The translations under genes and the position numbers were made by a program. Below the pieces are notes generated by a model. It was not told the DNA's origin, did no database searches, and saw nothing but the letters and a program-made list of their open reading frames with translations. Shown here one piece after another: positions 11,826-22,900 of a stretch of 64,000 nucleotides of DNA. The number at the start of each line of letters is the position of its first letter. Position 1 is the first letter of the stretch. The DNA lies in assembly GCA_021234155.1 (NCBI GenBank), contig JAJEKV010000014.1, positions 9,753,563 to 9,817,562 on the forward strand, in the 5' to 3' direction. The stretch is from Isoetes taiwanensis (Eukaryota; Streptophyta; Lycopodiopsida; Isoetales; Isoetaceae).

Positions 11826-11930
11826 TTCTAAAGGATCCACTGGAGGTGATATTTTAACCTCAATTTTTGATGGGCATAGCATGTTCTTCCTCTTGTAGGT
11901 GATGCAGTTTTTAACGAATCTTGTACAATG
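11416..11930 (+). repeat. Direct duplication, about 235-bp unit, in SET pseudogene
   Basis: Bases 11416-11630 recur at 11649-11930 with about 90% identity by eye, including the exon-like text EQMKMHLTYG and the TTTTATCAGGTTTTAAGAG acceptor region. The second copy carries about 60 extra bases coding VAPIAKTTSASYFLKDP before GAG|GTGATA. The duplication repeats an exon of the SET-domain gene together with part of its intron. Confidence 0.85.
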
Positions 11931-13990
11931 CAAAGTTTCCAAAAAACATGTTGATTAATACCTTCAACTACAGAACCACAGAACGGATTGGTGCCACTGT
12001 AAAATGGAACCAAAAACAGTCAGAAACACTTTAGACTCTGTAAGCTATAAAACATTTTGTAGAAGGCAAAAGCCTTGGCAAAAATGGGTTCAAAACAAGA
12101 ACTACATGGAGGGGAATTGTATTGCATGGTTTTGCAATTGTATGCGAGACTATTTGAGATCTAATTTCAACCACATGTGCTGCTAAAATTTTTCATATGG
12201 CATGGTGCCAGCTATGAGTAGTATTTCCTTCGTTTTTTTGCCATAGGACTAATACTAAGTATTTCGTTTGATAGAATTCCCCAAGATAAGTTGATTGATA
12301 AAATCCCCTCCTGTCCAAAACCCCCAAATCTTGGAATTAATTGGTGACGTAGGAAAATAAAATTAGAGAGTTGGCCTTCCTTGCAGTTCCGTGAATACCA
12401 CAAATACACTGCCAGACACAAATATTTAATGTCACATACGGTTGGATGAATACCCATACACTGCAGGGAAAATTCTCATGAGGATAAGTTGCTAAAGATT
12501 CTGGAATAGAGTGATTAGGCTCCACATCCCAATCAGGGCTCATGAGGACAATTCGTTGAAGATTATTCTTGAAGATAACATATTATATTAGCACAAGATG
12601 ATTTTGCGGCGGCGTTGCCGCCGCTATACTTTGAAGGGTTTTTTGAAGTAGCGGTGTGGATGAGATGGAAACCATGTGAACGTGTGCTATATGTATGGTA
12701 AGATAGATCAACGGGTGCAACTTGATACTAAAATGTTATTAGTCATCTATATTTTTATTTATATTTATTCAAAGCGAAAATTTTAGAATGGAAACTGGAT
12801 TTTGGTTGATAGTGAAGCAGAAACATGACTTGAGTAATATTTAGGGTCTGGGTTTGGGATCTCCTGCAAGACAGCCCTCTATGAGGACCCTTGGATCAAA
12901 CGGGAGAATCCTAGCTGAGTGTCACGCGGGATTTTGCAAAGGAGAGAAGAAAGAAAGAAACGGGGAGAACAAGACAAAAACAAGATTTCTTGATTCTTGA
13001 TTTCTTGATTTCTTGATTCAAAAACAAGCGGAAATAAGATTTCTTGATATCAACTTGAGTACATGAACTCTCGTCAAGCGAGAGGAAAACAATCGAGCCA
13101 AGGCCAAAATCTCATCTAAAACTTGAGATCTATCTCTACTCATATATACAGTACAACGGCCTTGGGCTCATAAGTAGGTGGCAGGTCTCAGTTACCAACT
13201 CCCAGATCAACGTCTGATTTTCGGAGAATCTGGCAGCACCTTCATTTTGTGCCTGGAATCCCGCTGACTTTGGGCTATACTCCACGGAGGCCGTCATTTC
13301 ACCATTTTGGGCTATACAGAGAAGGATCAATCACAAAGAACAAACAAACATTGCTAAACAGAACTCAATGTCTTTTTCATATGGTTTTATCAATAGATAT
13401 GATTGCATTTAGGTGAAGAGAATCCATTGTAATATATATAGAATCTAATACCCCTTTTCACAAGCTTTTCAATAAATTAGCAGGTCATGAAAGACACTCC
13501 AGCTCCCAGAAACTGGTTCTTCTGCCTAAGCCTTATCTTTTCATTTTCACAATTCTACTGTAGAAGGTTCAACGATACGAAGAAGTAATGTCCTGAAGAA
13601 CAGAACCAGATAAAGATCTCAAAATAATAGAAGCATAAACCATTTTTTGCAGCAAAGTTGGTTCTATAATTAGGTTCATATTGAGAGGTATGAATCCTAG
13701 GGATGGATATCGGGAACTAAGTAATTGAAAACTATGAGGCTAAAATGTCCTCTCAGATTGATTGTTGGAGATTCAACTAAGGAATTTAAGTTTCATGATT
13801 AAGATAATCTAACAGACTTCCTTTGAGAAATTTGGCTCAGTTATTACAGGCTTTAGAAGGTGCTGGGTTATTCTAAATGAAGAATATCAATATTGGCAAT
13901 GGCTAGGTTGTTTGGTCACAATGCTCACCTAGCCATTCTCTGAGCAACTGAAATGATGCACAGTTCACCGAATTTTGTATGTAGGGAAAT
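11930..13990. other. No gene recognised
   Basis: I see no conserved coding signal on either strand. The stretch contains a perfect GC-rich hairpin at 12606-12624 and a short TTGATTTC repeat near 12980-13020. It is flanked by the SET pseudogene and the tail of the minus-strand LINE. Confidence 0.5.
12606..12624. repeat. GC-rich perfect hairpin
   Basis: GCGGCGGC and GCCGCCGC are exact inverted repeats around a GTT loop, in otherwise AT-rich DNA. It could be the end or core of an old DNA transposon, but no partner end was found. Confidence 0.75.
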
Positions 13991-14005
13991 ACAAAGCTAA
14001 ATCAT

Positions 14006-14035
14006 AATAGAATAGAATAGAATAGAATAGAATAG
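14006..14035 (-). repeat. LINE 3' tail, (TTCTA)n on minus strand
   Basis: Six perfect AATAG units on the plus strand terminate the LINE. The neighbouring GGGACCCAAAC and CGAAGGGTTTTTGAGG motifs recur in a LINE 3'-end fragment at 45.0 kb, and the tail recurs at 35834. Confidence 0.9.
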
Positions 14036-14283
14036 ATTTTTTCGTCCACAGAGACAAATTGGCCTATGGGACCCAAACAAAAAAAGAGCAGCAAGCGTAT
14101 TACTATCAGGATTAAAAAACCCATGCCCCGAAGGGTTTTTGAGGAAAAAACCTTAGCAGTAATAAGTATGTTGGTACACTGTATAATTGTATAGGATAAT
14201 TCAGTACTGTCCCGGAGGACACAACTGAGTCCGTGTATCCATAACCTCGAGGTATAACCCCAACAAGCCCACGGACATCGTAT

Positions 14284-15205
14284 TCAGTAACTCATGCAGC
14301 GGCTGGTCAGACACACCTTACCGAATATACTGCGCTCGGATATGGGCAAACACTGGGCAGATCTGAAGAGCATGACATTCATCAATGACGCCCTGGTGGC
14401 AACACTGATAAAGCCTATCCTCCCATGCTTCCCGAGTCCAATGCCTTGTCTCAATGCGGAGACGACGTGCACCCATGCGAATGGAAGTATAAGTCTGCGC
14501 TTCTTCATGGGCAAATGGGTGCACAAGTACCGCTGCAGGCCTCTCGTGAGCATAGGATTGTCTTGTTGCTGATAGTGTGCCAACGTGTGTCAGAGCATCT
14601 GCATCCCAGAGCTTGCAAAGAAAACTAGTATCTAGGTACAGATTTAGTGCATTGTGATCCTTCCTTGTTCGTACCTGTACGCATCTGGTTGCCTATACAT
14701 CCCAACGCGAGAACCACTGAGCTTGTTTGTCCTTCCAGCAGGCTTTGCGGCATTGGGGACCCATTGCTGCTGCCAAAGCAAGGTTGTGCAAACATGTATC
14801 ACCCATAGCGACCGCCTTCTTGAAGTAAATAATATGGTGTTCCAATACAGCCCCTTGAAGGGGTAGAAAACCTGTCTCCTGGAGTAGGATTTGGTATGGA
14901 ACTGTGGACTTTACCCCAAGGACTCGTGCCAAGAAGGCTTTCTGCACCTGCTCAAGGTCATTCCAGGCGGTGAGGGATATCACCGGACCCCACACCTCTG
15001 TCCCATACAGGAGAACTGGCTTGACCAAGGCCCTAAACATGTGTGACTGGTGGCCCCCGGCATACAACTCTGCCTTGTGGCTGTTGCTTTGCATGGCATA
15101 TAGTGCTTTCCAACCTGCCGTGACACGCAACCTGATGGCAGCATTCCAGTGGGTGGTAGTAGAGAACTTAATCCCCAAATACTTGTAGGTCAAAGCCACC
15201 TCCAC
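14284..15205 (-). pseudogene. LINE ORF2 C-terminal part (thumb and Cys-His finger)
   Basis: The 170-codon frame at 14693-15205 begins MEVALTYKYLGIKFSTTTHW, the post-RT segment of LINE ORF2 in which YLG-x-x-F is conserved, and is intact over that length. A second frame at 14318-14524 holds the terminal Cys/His motif C-C-x(8)-H-x(4)-C typical of LINE ORF2 ends. The plus-strand LINE at 1-1095 has the same thumb block, which allows a direct within-window comparison. Frameshifts near 14690 and 15200 separate it from its neighbours. Confidence 0.8.
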
Positions 15206-16140
15206 GTCTTGTCTTTGGTAAGTGAATGAGGGAAGCCTTTGGCTGATGGGGTGACGAAACTAGCAGCACCCTAGTTTTAGCTAAGTTAACTCGCATACCA
15301 GTGAATTGGCAAAAAATGTCAAGGGCATCCAGGTGCCGTTGCATGTCCTCTGGAGTACAGGCCAAAAGGTCCACATCGTCAGCATATATGAGTTGCCGAA
15401 TTATGTGGTACATGAGATGGGCGCCTGCACCTCCGTGCTAAAAAAGCCAGTCTTCCAGCTGATCAATATATAGGCCAAAGAGTGTGGGGGAGATGGGGCA
15501 ACCCTGACGTACTCCAATACTACTAACTGTCCCGATGATGTGAGATGTCCTGAGCATGCCTCGTATAGCCTGTATATTGCGTTCTCCAAGTCAAAGGGGG
15601 TCCCTAGCTGCCCTAATCTGTCCCATAACTTGTCCCGTGGCACTGTGTCAAAAGCTTTTGCGAAATCCATGAAACAACAGTACAGGTTTTGCCGGCGATT
15701 CCTGCTATAGGAAGCCTGTCTGTGTCAAAGCACGCACCTCTGCCTCTTCCGCCCATATCATCAGCCGCTGCTCAAGAATGCCAGCCAATAATTTTGCAAA
15801 GAGAGAGCTGACTATAATAGTGTGATAGTTGGCTGGGCATTGAGGGTCACCTGCCTTGTATATGGGCACAACTCTACTAGTGGTCTATTGCGGAGGGAAG
15901 CCTTTTTGCAATGCTTTATTGAATAGTGTCGTGAGAACAGGCACCATTGGAGGCCCAATCCACTTCAAAAGTTCTAGAAGTTCTGCCTGCATGCTATCTA
16001 AATCAGCTGCCTTCCCATTAGCTAGGCATTGCAGGCCCATGATGTATCCCCCTTTGTGGTGACCAGTGCCAAGCCCATCTGTGGAGGCACTATTGTCGGG
16101 CCCCCGAGCGGGTTGCAAAGCTGTTGCAAGTACTGTACCC
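15168..16140 (-). pseudogene. LINE ORF2 reverse transcriptase core
   Basis: Three broken frames give RT motifs in the right order: PVLTTLFNKALQKGFPP near 15890, a DFAKAFDTVPRDKLWDRL block at about 15615-15670, and YADDVDLLACTPEDMQRHL at about 15340-15390 with both catalytic aspartates kept. A stop at the end of FPPQ and frame changes near 15400 and 15700 show decay. The function was target-primed reverse transcription of its own RNA. Confidence 0.82.
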
Positions 16141-16914
16141 ATTGCTCTGAGGTGATGTTCCCTGTGGGCTGTATAGTCTTGCTTAATATCTTTCTCCAGA
16201 ATGTCCTGGGATGCCGATCCGGGAGACCGAACATATGTCGTTGGTGCTCTGCGAGATATCTGGCTTTCTTGTTCTTGAGGAAGGAGCGGTATTGATTGAT
16301 GGCCTGTGGGTAGAAGATGAGATTAGTGACTTGCCGGAGTCCGCGTTTGATCTCCCGACACTCATCATCAAACCATCTGTGAGTAGTGCCCGAGGTCCTC
16401 CGTGAGTGGCCTCTCCCAAAGCATCTTTCAGCGGCTGTCAAAAGCAGGTGGGTCAGTTGGACAGATTGCTGCTGAAGTGTGGGGAGCTGCAGTAGTCCCT
16501 CCAGGTCATGCTCAAGCATCCGGGCATAGGTCTCTACACGGTCATAATCCAGGCGCAGCGGCACCTGGGGTGTTGAGGCAATGGATGCACGGGGAGCCTG
16601 CCAATTTACATGCAAGAAAAGGGGCTGGTGGTCTGAGTCCACTTCCTCGTCCCAAGTGTCTGTTCCAATGCAAAAATGGGTAACCAGATGCAGATCCTGT
16701 TCCTCTGTCAGCACGTAATCCACTACACTGGAGCCGCCCCTTGGTTCTTCTGTCTACAAGTGAAGTGGCTGGAGGAGTGCCAACCCATTATACTATCCAG
16801 CAACAACAACTGCCTGCCATAGCATGAAATATGGTTGTCATCTGATATCCTTGACCAAGCCACCTCTGCAAAGGTAAGGTTGAGGCTTGCTATAACTGTG
16901 ATATGTATGGTCAC
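16022..16914 (-). pseudogene. LINE endonuclease C-terminus and linker
   Basis: A 233-codon frame starts VDYVLTE and contains SDHQPLFLHVNW, the catalytic SDH region of APE-type LINE endonucleases. The upstream frame YGRQLLLLDSIMGWHS near 16790-16830 is an earlier endonuclease segment in a shifted frame. A long linker follows with HRWFDDECREIKRGLRQ and FWRKILSKTIQ, which sits before RT in plant and animal LINEs. The N-terminal catalytic half is absent because of 5' truncation. Confidence 0.8.
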
Positions 16915-17950
16915 TTAAAAATTGAATATCCAAAGCTTAAAAAAGAAGTTGCATGTTACAGTTGTGATGGTTATCCTAGCCCTAAAGGTTCTTCTACAAA
17001 AAGGGATAGGCAGAGGACATGCAATAGAGTTCAGAAGAAACAATGCCAATAGAGGTAAGAATGCAGCACGAGGAAATCCATCCTTGAAACTCACATAAAC
17101 TGCTGTAAATGATGCGGATGAGCAAGATGAAAAATCGGAAGTAAGTAAACTGAGATTATGGCTTTGTCAAATAAAATGCATAGATGTAATGATAGTCTGA
17201 TGTTTATAAATTCAGGAGCTAAAAGGACAGTGACATTTCATGCTAAGGGGTTGCGAGGGAGAGAAATCTGGTCATGTACAGTTAGAAAATGGAGAATTCA
17301 TGAAATAGAAGATATTGATGTACTTGAATTATTTGACCTTGATAGGAAGGCAATCAAACTAGGAGATGAGAAATTTGATTTCAGTTTGTTGGATAGTAGA
17401 CCTTGGATATAATGCGTTGTTTGAAAAAATAGAATGTATAACGTGTTTTTGAATAATGAAATCAAATTTGTTGGCAAGAAAATTTGTTTGATTTTGTCAA
17501 GCATGAATGTAACTGTCTGCCCATCAATTGAGACATGGTATGAAGAATTACGCCATGTCAATCATAAAACAATTGAAATGTTGATTAAAATAGGTATGAT
17601 GAGTGCTACTAAAAGCATAGTGAACATTATGTTGCTGATTGTAGACTTGGTAAACATGCCAGACTTCAGTTTAGAAGGTCCAGTAAGAGAGCCAAAGCAA
17701 TTCTTCACTGGATTCATTCAGATATTTGTGGATCCTTGAATATGACTAGCATTACTAGAAAAACTACATAATATACATTATGATTTCAGCAGGAGCACTA
17801 AATGCTATTGCTTGAGGACAAAAGATCAAGCCTTTTAAAGCATTCAAACAGTTTGTGGTCGAAGTTCAAGTAGAAATTGAAAGAAGAATCGCGTACAGAT
17901 AGAGGAGGTGAGTTTCACTCACATGAAGTTAAAAGATTTTACGTTGCGCA
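16870..17950 (+). mobile_element. Ty1/copia relic: gag knuckle, protease, pre-integrase, integrase piece
   Basis: A CCHC knuckle reads CYNCDMYGHLKIEYP at about 16889-16933, with the last Cys replaced by Tyr. A degenerate protease site reads FINSGAKRTVTFH near 17190-17230, where the catalytic Asp of DSGA has become Asn. The pre-integrase block WYEELRHVNHKTIEML lies at about 17537, and RTDRGGEFHSHEV, an integrase-core motif, near 17893. The element then breaks off in a GA microsatellite. Frameshifts and the lost catalytic residues mean it is dead. Order and motifs fit a plant copia polyprotein. Confidence 0.8.
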
Positions 17951-17952
17951 TG

Positions 17953-18002
17953 GGAGGGAGGGAGAGAGAGAGAGGGAGAGGGAGAGGGAGAGGGAGAGAG
18001 AT
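17953..18002 (+). repeat. GA-rich microsatellite
   Basis: GAGAGG/GGGAGA units run for about 50 bases exactly between the integrase fragment and the hAT fragment. Confidence 0.85.
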
Positions 18003-18010
18003 GAGATGTA

Positions 18011-18835
18011 GTGTACCACCACAAAATGACATCAGTAGGTAGTCTTGTGAATGGCACGAAGGATCAAATTCAAATTGAGTTCTTGGATGAGGAACTTGAT
18101 CTAAATAGCGGTTTGAAGGACAGCAAAGGATTTTCAATCATTCCTACTTATGGCAGGCCGGATGGATATCTTGCAAAGGGAGATATGTATCGTTCAATCC
18201 AAATGACCAGGAGCGTAGAAGGTAATGATCTAACCGAGGCTCTTGAGTTCCAACGTAATTTTCCTAAGACTGTTATAGCTACATTAGATGAAAGATTCAA
18301 AGACCATGAGACTTTGTCATGCTTTAAAATATTTTCACCTGCTCATGTGCCAAGTGCAACAAAGAAAATGAAAGAATTTGGACTGAATGAGGCTAATATC
18401 TTGCTGAAATTCTATGGAGAACACCGTCAGGTTGGAGGGCTCAAATTTGATGGTTTTATAAATGCAGATAAGTTTATGCCTGAATTCAGGAAGTTTAAGA
18501 TGCAAGCAAGTACAGAATGGAAAGGAAAAAGCTTTTTGGATGCCTGATCGATCATTCTTTCCCAAAAAATATTGAGGGAGGACAAGTATGGTGAAATGGT
18601 GAAGCTTGCAACAGTTGATTTGGTTCAATGCTCAAGCACGGCAATTTGTGGAAGGGGATTCAGCCAGATGAATCATATCAAATATTGCAATAGGCTGAAA
18701 GTAGAGGGGGCTCCATGGAAGTCATTGAAGATTTTAATTTTGATGGAGCTTATCAGGTTTGGAAATCTGGTGCAAAATATCGTCATATCTTTTCTAGAAA
18801 TTCAAGTTCCAAAGTAACATGCATAAATGTGGAGG
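18011..18835 (+). pseudogene. hAT-family transposase relic, C-terminal half
   Basis: A 178-codon frame (18011-18547) reads LDERFKDHETLSCFKIFSP in its middle, the stretch before the dimerisation region in hAT-like transposases (including the ZNF862-type group). After a frameshift near 18547, the next frame contains YGEMVKLATVDLVQCSSTA followed by GRGFSQMNHIK; this is the hAT C-terminal dimerisation motif, usually P-x-LA-x-x-x-L-x-V-x-x-S-(T/S)-A-x-x-ERGFS. A third frame gives FDGAYQVWKSGAKYRHIF, the usual protein end. The catalytic N-terminal half is missing, so it is a fragment. No terminal inverted repeats were found. Confidence 0.75.
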
Positions 18836-18839
18836 AGAC

Positions 18840-19545
18840 GGAGGATGATGAATTTGATTGATGAACCTATTCTTTTTGGAGACTCTTATATCTATGTATC
18901 AGCTTTAGTCTTAAAACATCTTAAAACAGGTGCAATAATGTCTTATGTGCAATTTTCCTGATCTAAACTCTTGTAGTATTTATATCATATTTTAAGTTCA
19001 AGTACCTTGTCTCATTTTGTCTTTTTATCTATCAATTTACATGTTTCACTTGTTGCAAGAAAATTAGACATGTTGTGATTTCTTGTAGGAAACAAACATG
19101 GCATTCTGATATATTACAGGAAATTTACATGGTCTTCCCATTCTTTGTAAGAAATTGTAGGTTGAGATTGTGAATTAGAAGGTTAATATAGGCAACCGTA
19201 GGCAAATTTGTAGTCTTACATTAAAAAGTTTCCGGAACGGAGAGATGGACCCATGAAGGCCAAAAGGTGGCCATTTGAAGGGCACTTATGGTCCATTGTA
19301 CGGCATTTAGTGGGGCTATTAAAAGCCATTAATAGTTGGGGCAAAATAATCATTGTTTTAAAACTAGCGAGCTCCAAAATTTTCAAAATGTCCTTTGTGT
19401 GGGATCAAATTAAAGCTCTACTTCTAAATTTTACTGTAGTATATTATTAATGTTTTGAGATTAAAAAATTAAAAACCATCAAGGCTGGGTTCACATGCAA
19501 CCATCGCCACAGAGGAGCCCTGTTTTGTCCTGCGCTAATCGGCGA
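18840..19545. other. No gene recognised
   Basis: AT-rich intergenic sequence downstream (3') of the helicase on its own strand. No coding or structural signal was seen. Confidence 0.5.
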
Positions 19546-19548
19546 TGG

Positions 19549-19785
19549 CAGGTGATGGTCCATGTAAAAGGGTGAGCCCTTCATTGCATGTGAACCGGCT
19601 CTTTGATGGGCGCTTGATGGGCACCCTCACCCTCACCCTCCCCCCACCTTCAGGCATCAAGGGGTTCAGGTGATGGTCCATGTAAAAGGGTGAGCCCTTC
19701 ATTGCATGTGAACCGGCTCTTTGATGGGCGCTTGATGGGCACCCTCACCCTCACCCTCCCCCACCTTCAGGCATCAAGGGGTACA
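19549..19785. repeat. Tandem duplication of 118 bp reaching into the helicase stop codon
   Basis: The unit beginning CAGGTGATGGTCCATG starts at 19549 and again at 19667. Each unit ends with the plus-strand text CACCTTCAGGCATCAAGGGG, whose reverse complement is the last codons of the helicase plus its TGA. The first unit therefore carries a second copy of the gene's terminal codons just downstream of the real stop. Each unit contains three CACCCT repeats. Confidence 0.92.
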
Positions 19786-19989
19786 GAATGTATAGGATGG
19801 CCTTTCTCATTCCGTGTCATGATACGGCGTGCCAATCCTACTTGTTTACCTACCGCAAATACGTAAACTTTACCATCCTTGCCTGCACGAGCTGTTCGAC
19901 CTACTCGTCGAACATATTCGCTAGGATCTCGTGGAAAGTCAAACAGAATGACATGCTCCACATCAATGGGGTCCAGACCACGAGAAGCC
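19767..19989 (-). CDS. RH50: RH50 last exon: motifs V and VI, stop
   Basis: After acceptor TCTGTAG, the first base completes AGG (Arg), giving [20 protein letters not shown], then [14 protein letters not shown] (motif VI), and [21 protein letters not shown] is at 19767-19769 (minus). The stop lies inside a tandem duplication. Confidence 0.93.
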
Positions 19990-22900
19990 CTACAGAACAG
20001 AAACATCCAAAAATCAAAATATTTCTATAATTCAACTGCAAAAAGTGATCAATTGAAGAAGCCAATTAACTGGATTTACACAAATAGCAATGACAATTCT
20101 TCCTGCTGTGGAGCTTACAGCTTATTTCTTGTTTAGGGCTTTGATCTAAGAGATAGATCGTAAGGATCTGTAATGAGACTGCAAGAAAGCTCAAAGCAGG
20201 TCAGCTATGAGTCTTTAAAGCTTGTTCTATTACAGATCCGTGCTAACTTTGGCAGATTTATCTTGTTCTTTGGACAGATTGGACGTGCAAAATCTTACTA
20301 AACTGGAAAAGACCTGAGAAATGAGGGCTGTTTCCCAGACTAAGGATAGATATTAGCTCATCTTTTCACTATTATCCTGTATTATATGGATCTAGGAGTA
20401 TATATTATGTTTTTGCTAGTTGTGAAGCTAGAGTATAGAGGTGAAGTTATATGCAGTTAACTCTTAGGCTAGGAGGGTAGGAGTCTTTGCTGAAGATCAG
20501 GTGCAGGAAACTCACTGGTTGATCTCAAGAAACCCGGGTTAAAGCAAGGAGTCAAGAATCAAGGACTTGAAGTTATATGCAGTTAATTCTTAGACTAGGA
20601 GAGTAGGAGTCTTTGCTGAAGAGGCGCAGAAACTCACTGGTTGATCTCAAGAAACCCGGGTTAAAGCAAGGAGTCAAGAATCAAGGACTTATCAAGCTTC
20701 TCATATATCAAGCTTTGCTGCCTGAGATAGAAACTATGTAACTATGTAACTATGTATGCAACTTCAGAGAAGCATATGCTAGGATGCTTCATTCTAGGAG
20801 TAATACCTTGTAAGGCCCTTTTTCCACAGCAGTCGCAAAATACGACAACCATATACAATATAACATATGACACCATTTGTTGAAATATGTGATTTTTAGA
20901 AATACGACTACCGTGGAAAAAGGGCCTAAGCTATCATAAATGGCTCAGATATGAGTTGCATCAAAAATCCAGAAGTAGACAACAGAAGCAACAAACTGAA
21001 GACTTTCATAATAAGGTAACTAAGGAGAGCACCAACTTGGAAGACAGTATTTTTGAAGTTGACATTGTTGTAGCTTTGCTGCCTGAGATAGAATCTACGT
21101 AACAGAAACTTTCGGGAAGCATATGCTAGGATGCTTCATTCTAGGACTAATACCTTGTAAGTAATCATATATGGCGCAGATAGGAATTGCATCATACTCT
21201 CAGAATAAGTCTGAGTTAGACAGCAGGGAGAATTTGTGACAGGGATGTTGATGTGTTGTTATGCAGTGTTGCATGATACAAGCTTGTGGCCATGACAGAG
21301 ACCAGCTTGATCTCAGAGAGAGTTTTTGAGCTGTCAGAAATAATTTTATTGAGCAATTTAGTTAAATCCAAAGATGTCCACAGAATTATTTTTAGTCCTG
21401 GATTCCAGTTAGCAGGAAAACAAAGTTCAACTTGAGCATATTCAAGCTCTGTTGGTTGCGCAAAAATTGTGCAGGTATGTTGGATATATAGCTTAGAAAG
21501 TGTTAAGGTATAAAGCTATATATGTATGTACAACTGGCACCATGTAGCTATTTATTTTATACATCTTCATTTATACACTTTGATGCAGTTCATCCTATTT
21601 TTCTTCTCTTGCGGTCTCTCTCATTAATCTTGCATTCTAAACTTACTTCATATGCAGCATTAGACATTATTGGAAAGACCATTTGCCATGTGCCATGTGC
21701 AAATGCCAATATTTATTATTTTGAATCAGCAAGATTCTCTTCCCAAACTAAGTTTGCATCAGTATATACCTGTCGGTGCACACGAGAAAAGATGGCTTGG
21801 TAGTTGCAGAATGCAAGAAATCTTGCAAGTTCTTGAGGCGACATTCTTGTTTAACTGCTGCATGATAAGGATATGCATAGATCTTGGACTTGGAACGGTC
21901 AAACCGGTTCAAAATATTTTCCACCCTTCTGCATGTTTCAATCTGCAATTATGAAACAACCAACTGCTCTAGCTCTCAATAAATTTGATAAGCAATAAAC
22001 ATCAAGCCATTGGTATAATGGGTCTACAAGACAATTCTAATGCATGGCAGTTTTGAATAAGCGTAAGACTAGGCTGGTTTCAATTTATATTATAAGGTAT
22101 CAAGATTTGCATCATTGTGTTCCATATGGATGATCTGATCTTAACAAGGGATGCAAGTGACTTGTTAAGGATGTTCTGATAGCCAATTTTGAACTTACTA
22201 ACCTTGGTTTGCCCTGAAAGAGAGGTTTGGCAACTTGACAATGGAATTCATGTTACTCAAGCGAAGTAATTAAGGGGGTTGTTGGACAAGTTCCATACGG
22301 CACATTCAGCAATTATCCATTTAACAGGAAGTTAACTCTTGACGTTGATGGTGGAACGGCTTATGCATTCACAGATCTCAAGTTCACTCGGCTAGGCATC
22401 ACCTTTTTCCCGATAAGTAAATTCATGCAAAATCGAAGTTGTCATTGGTTGTGGCAAAAAGAATTTTAACCTGCAGTAAATGGTGGCATTTTCTATGACA
22501 GGCCTGGTCAATTCTATATATAGATTCAGATCTTGTCGGAAGTGATCTTAATCATACTCTTTTTTCTTTTTTTCCTGTTGTCCTTTTTAGTTGAACTTCT
22601 TTCTCTTTCTTTGCTTTCGTATCCACCTGGCTGATACAGATCTTTCCTTGATGTTTATCTAGATCTTGGGTAAGCTGAGAAAAGTGATGTGCAATCCAGT
22701 TAGAAGATCAGCTTGATAGCACCTCAATCGCAATGGATGTCATGTAATTATTCCTCAATGGCTAGCAGAAACAGGGAACATGGAAATCGATTCTTAAACC
22801 TGAAATTAACAGACATTATTGGTGCCAGATGGGTGGATACAACCAAGTTTCATTTGGATGGTTCAGTCTTTAAATATAAGGCATGTTTGGTTGCAAAAGG

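Larger units (their letters stand above)
13995..16865 (-). mobile_element. LINE (APE-type non-LTR), 5'-truncated
   Basis: On the minus strand, from high to low coordinates, this reads: the C-terminal end of an AP-type endonuclease (VDYVLTE and SDHQPL near 16640-16725), a linker with HRWFDDECREIKRGL, RT motifs (FNKALQKGFPP, MDFAKAFDTVPRDKLW, QLIYADDVDLLA near 15380), a thumb region with EVWGPVISLTAWNDLEQVQ, and a C-terminal Cys-His finger (CCHQGVIDECHALQICPVF) near 14390. The 3' end is at 14006-14035, where AATAG repeats six times on the plus strand, so the RNA ends in a TTCTA-repeat tail instead of poly(A). Several frameshifts and stops disable it. The 5' end stops at about 16865 inside the endonuclease, directly against a copia relic, as in incomplete reverse transcription. 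Confidence 0.9.
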
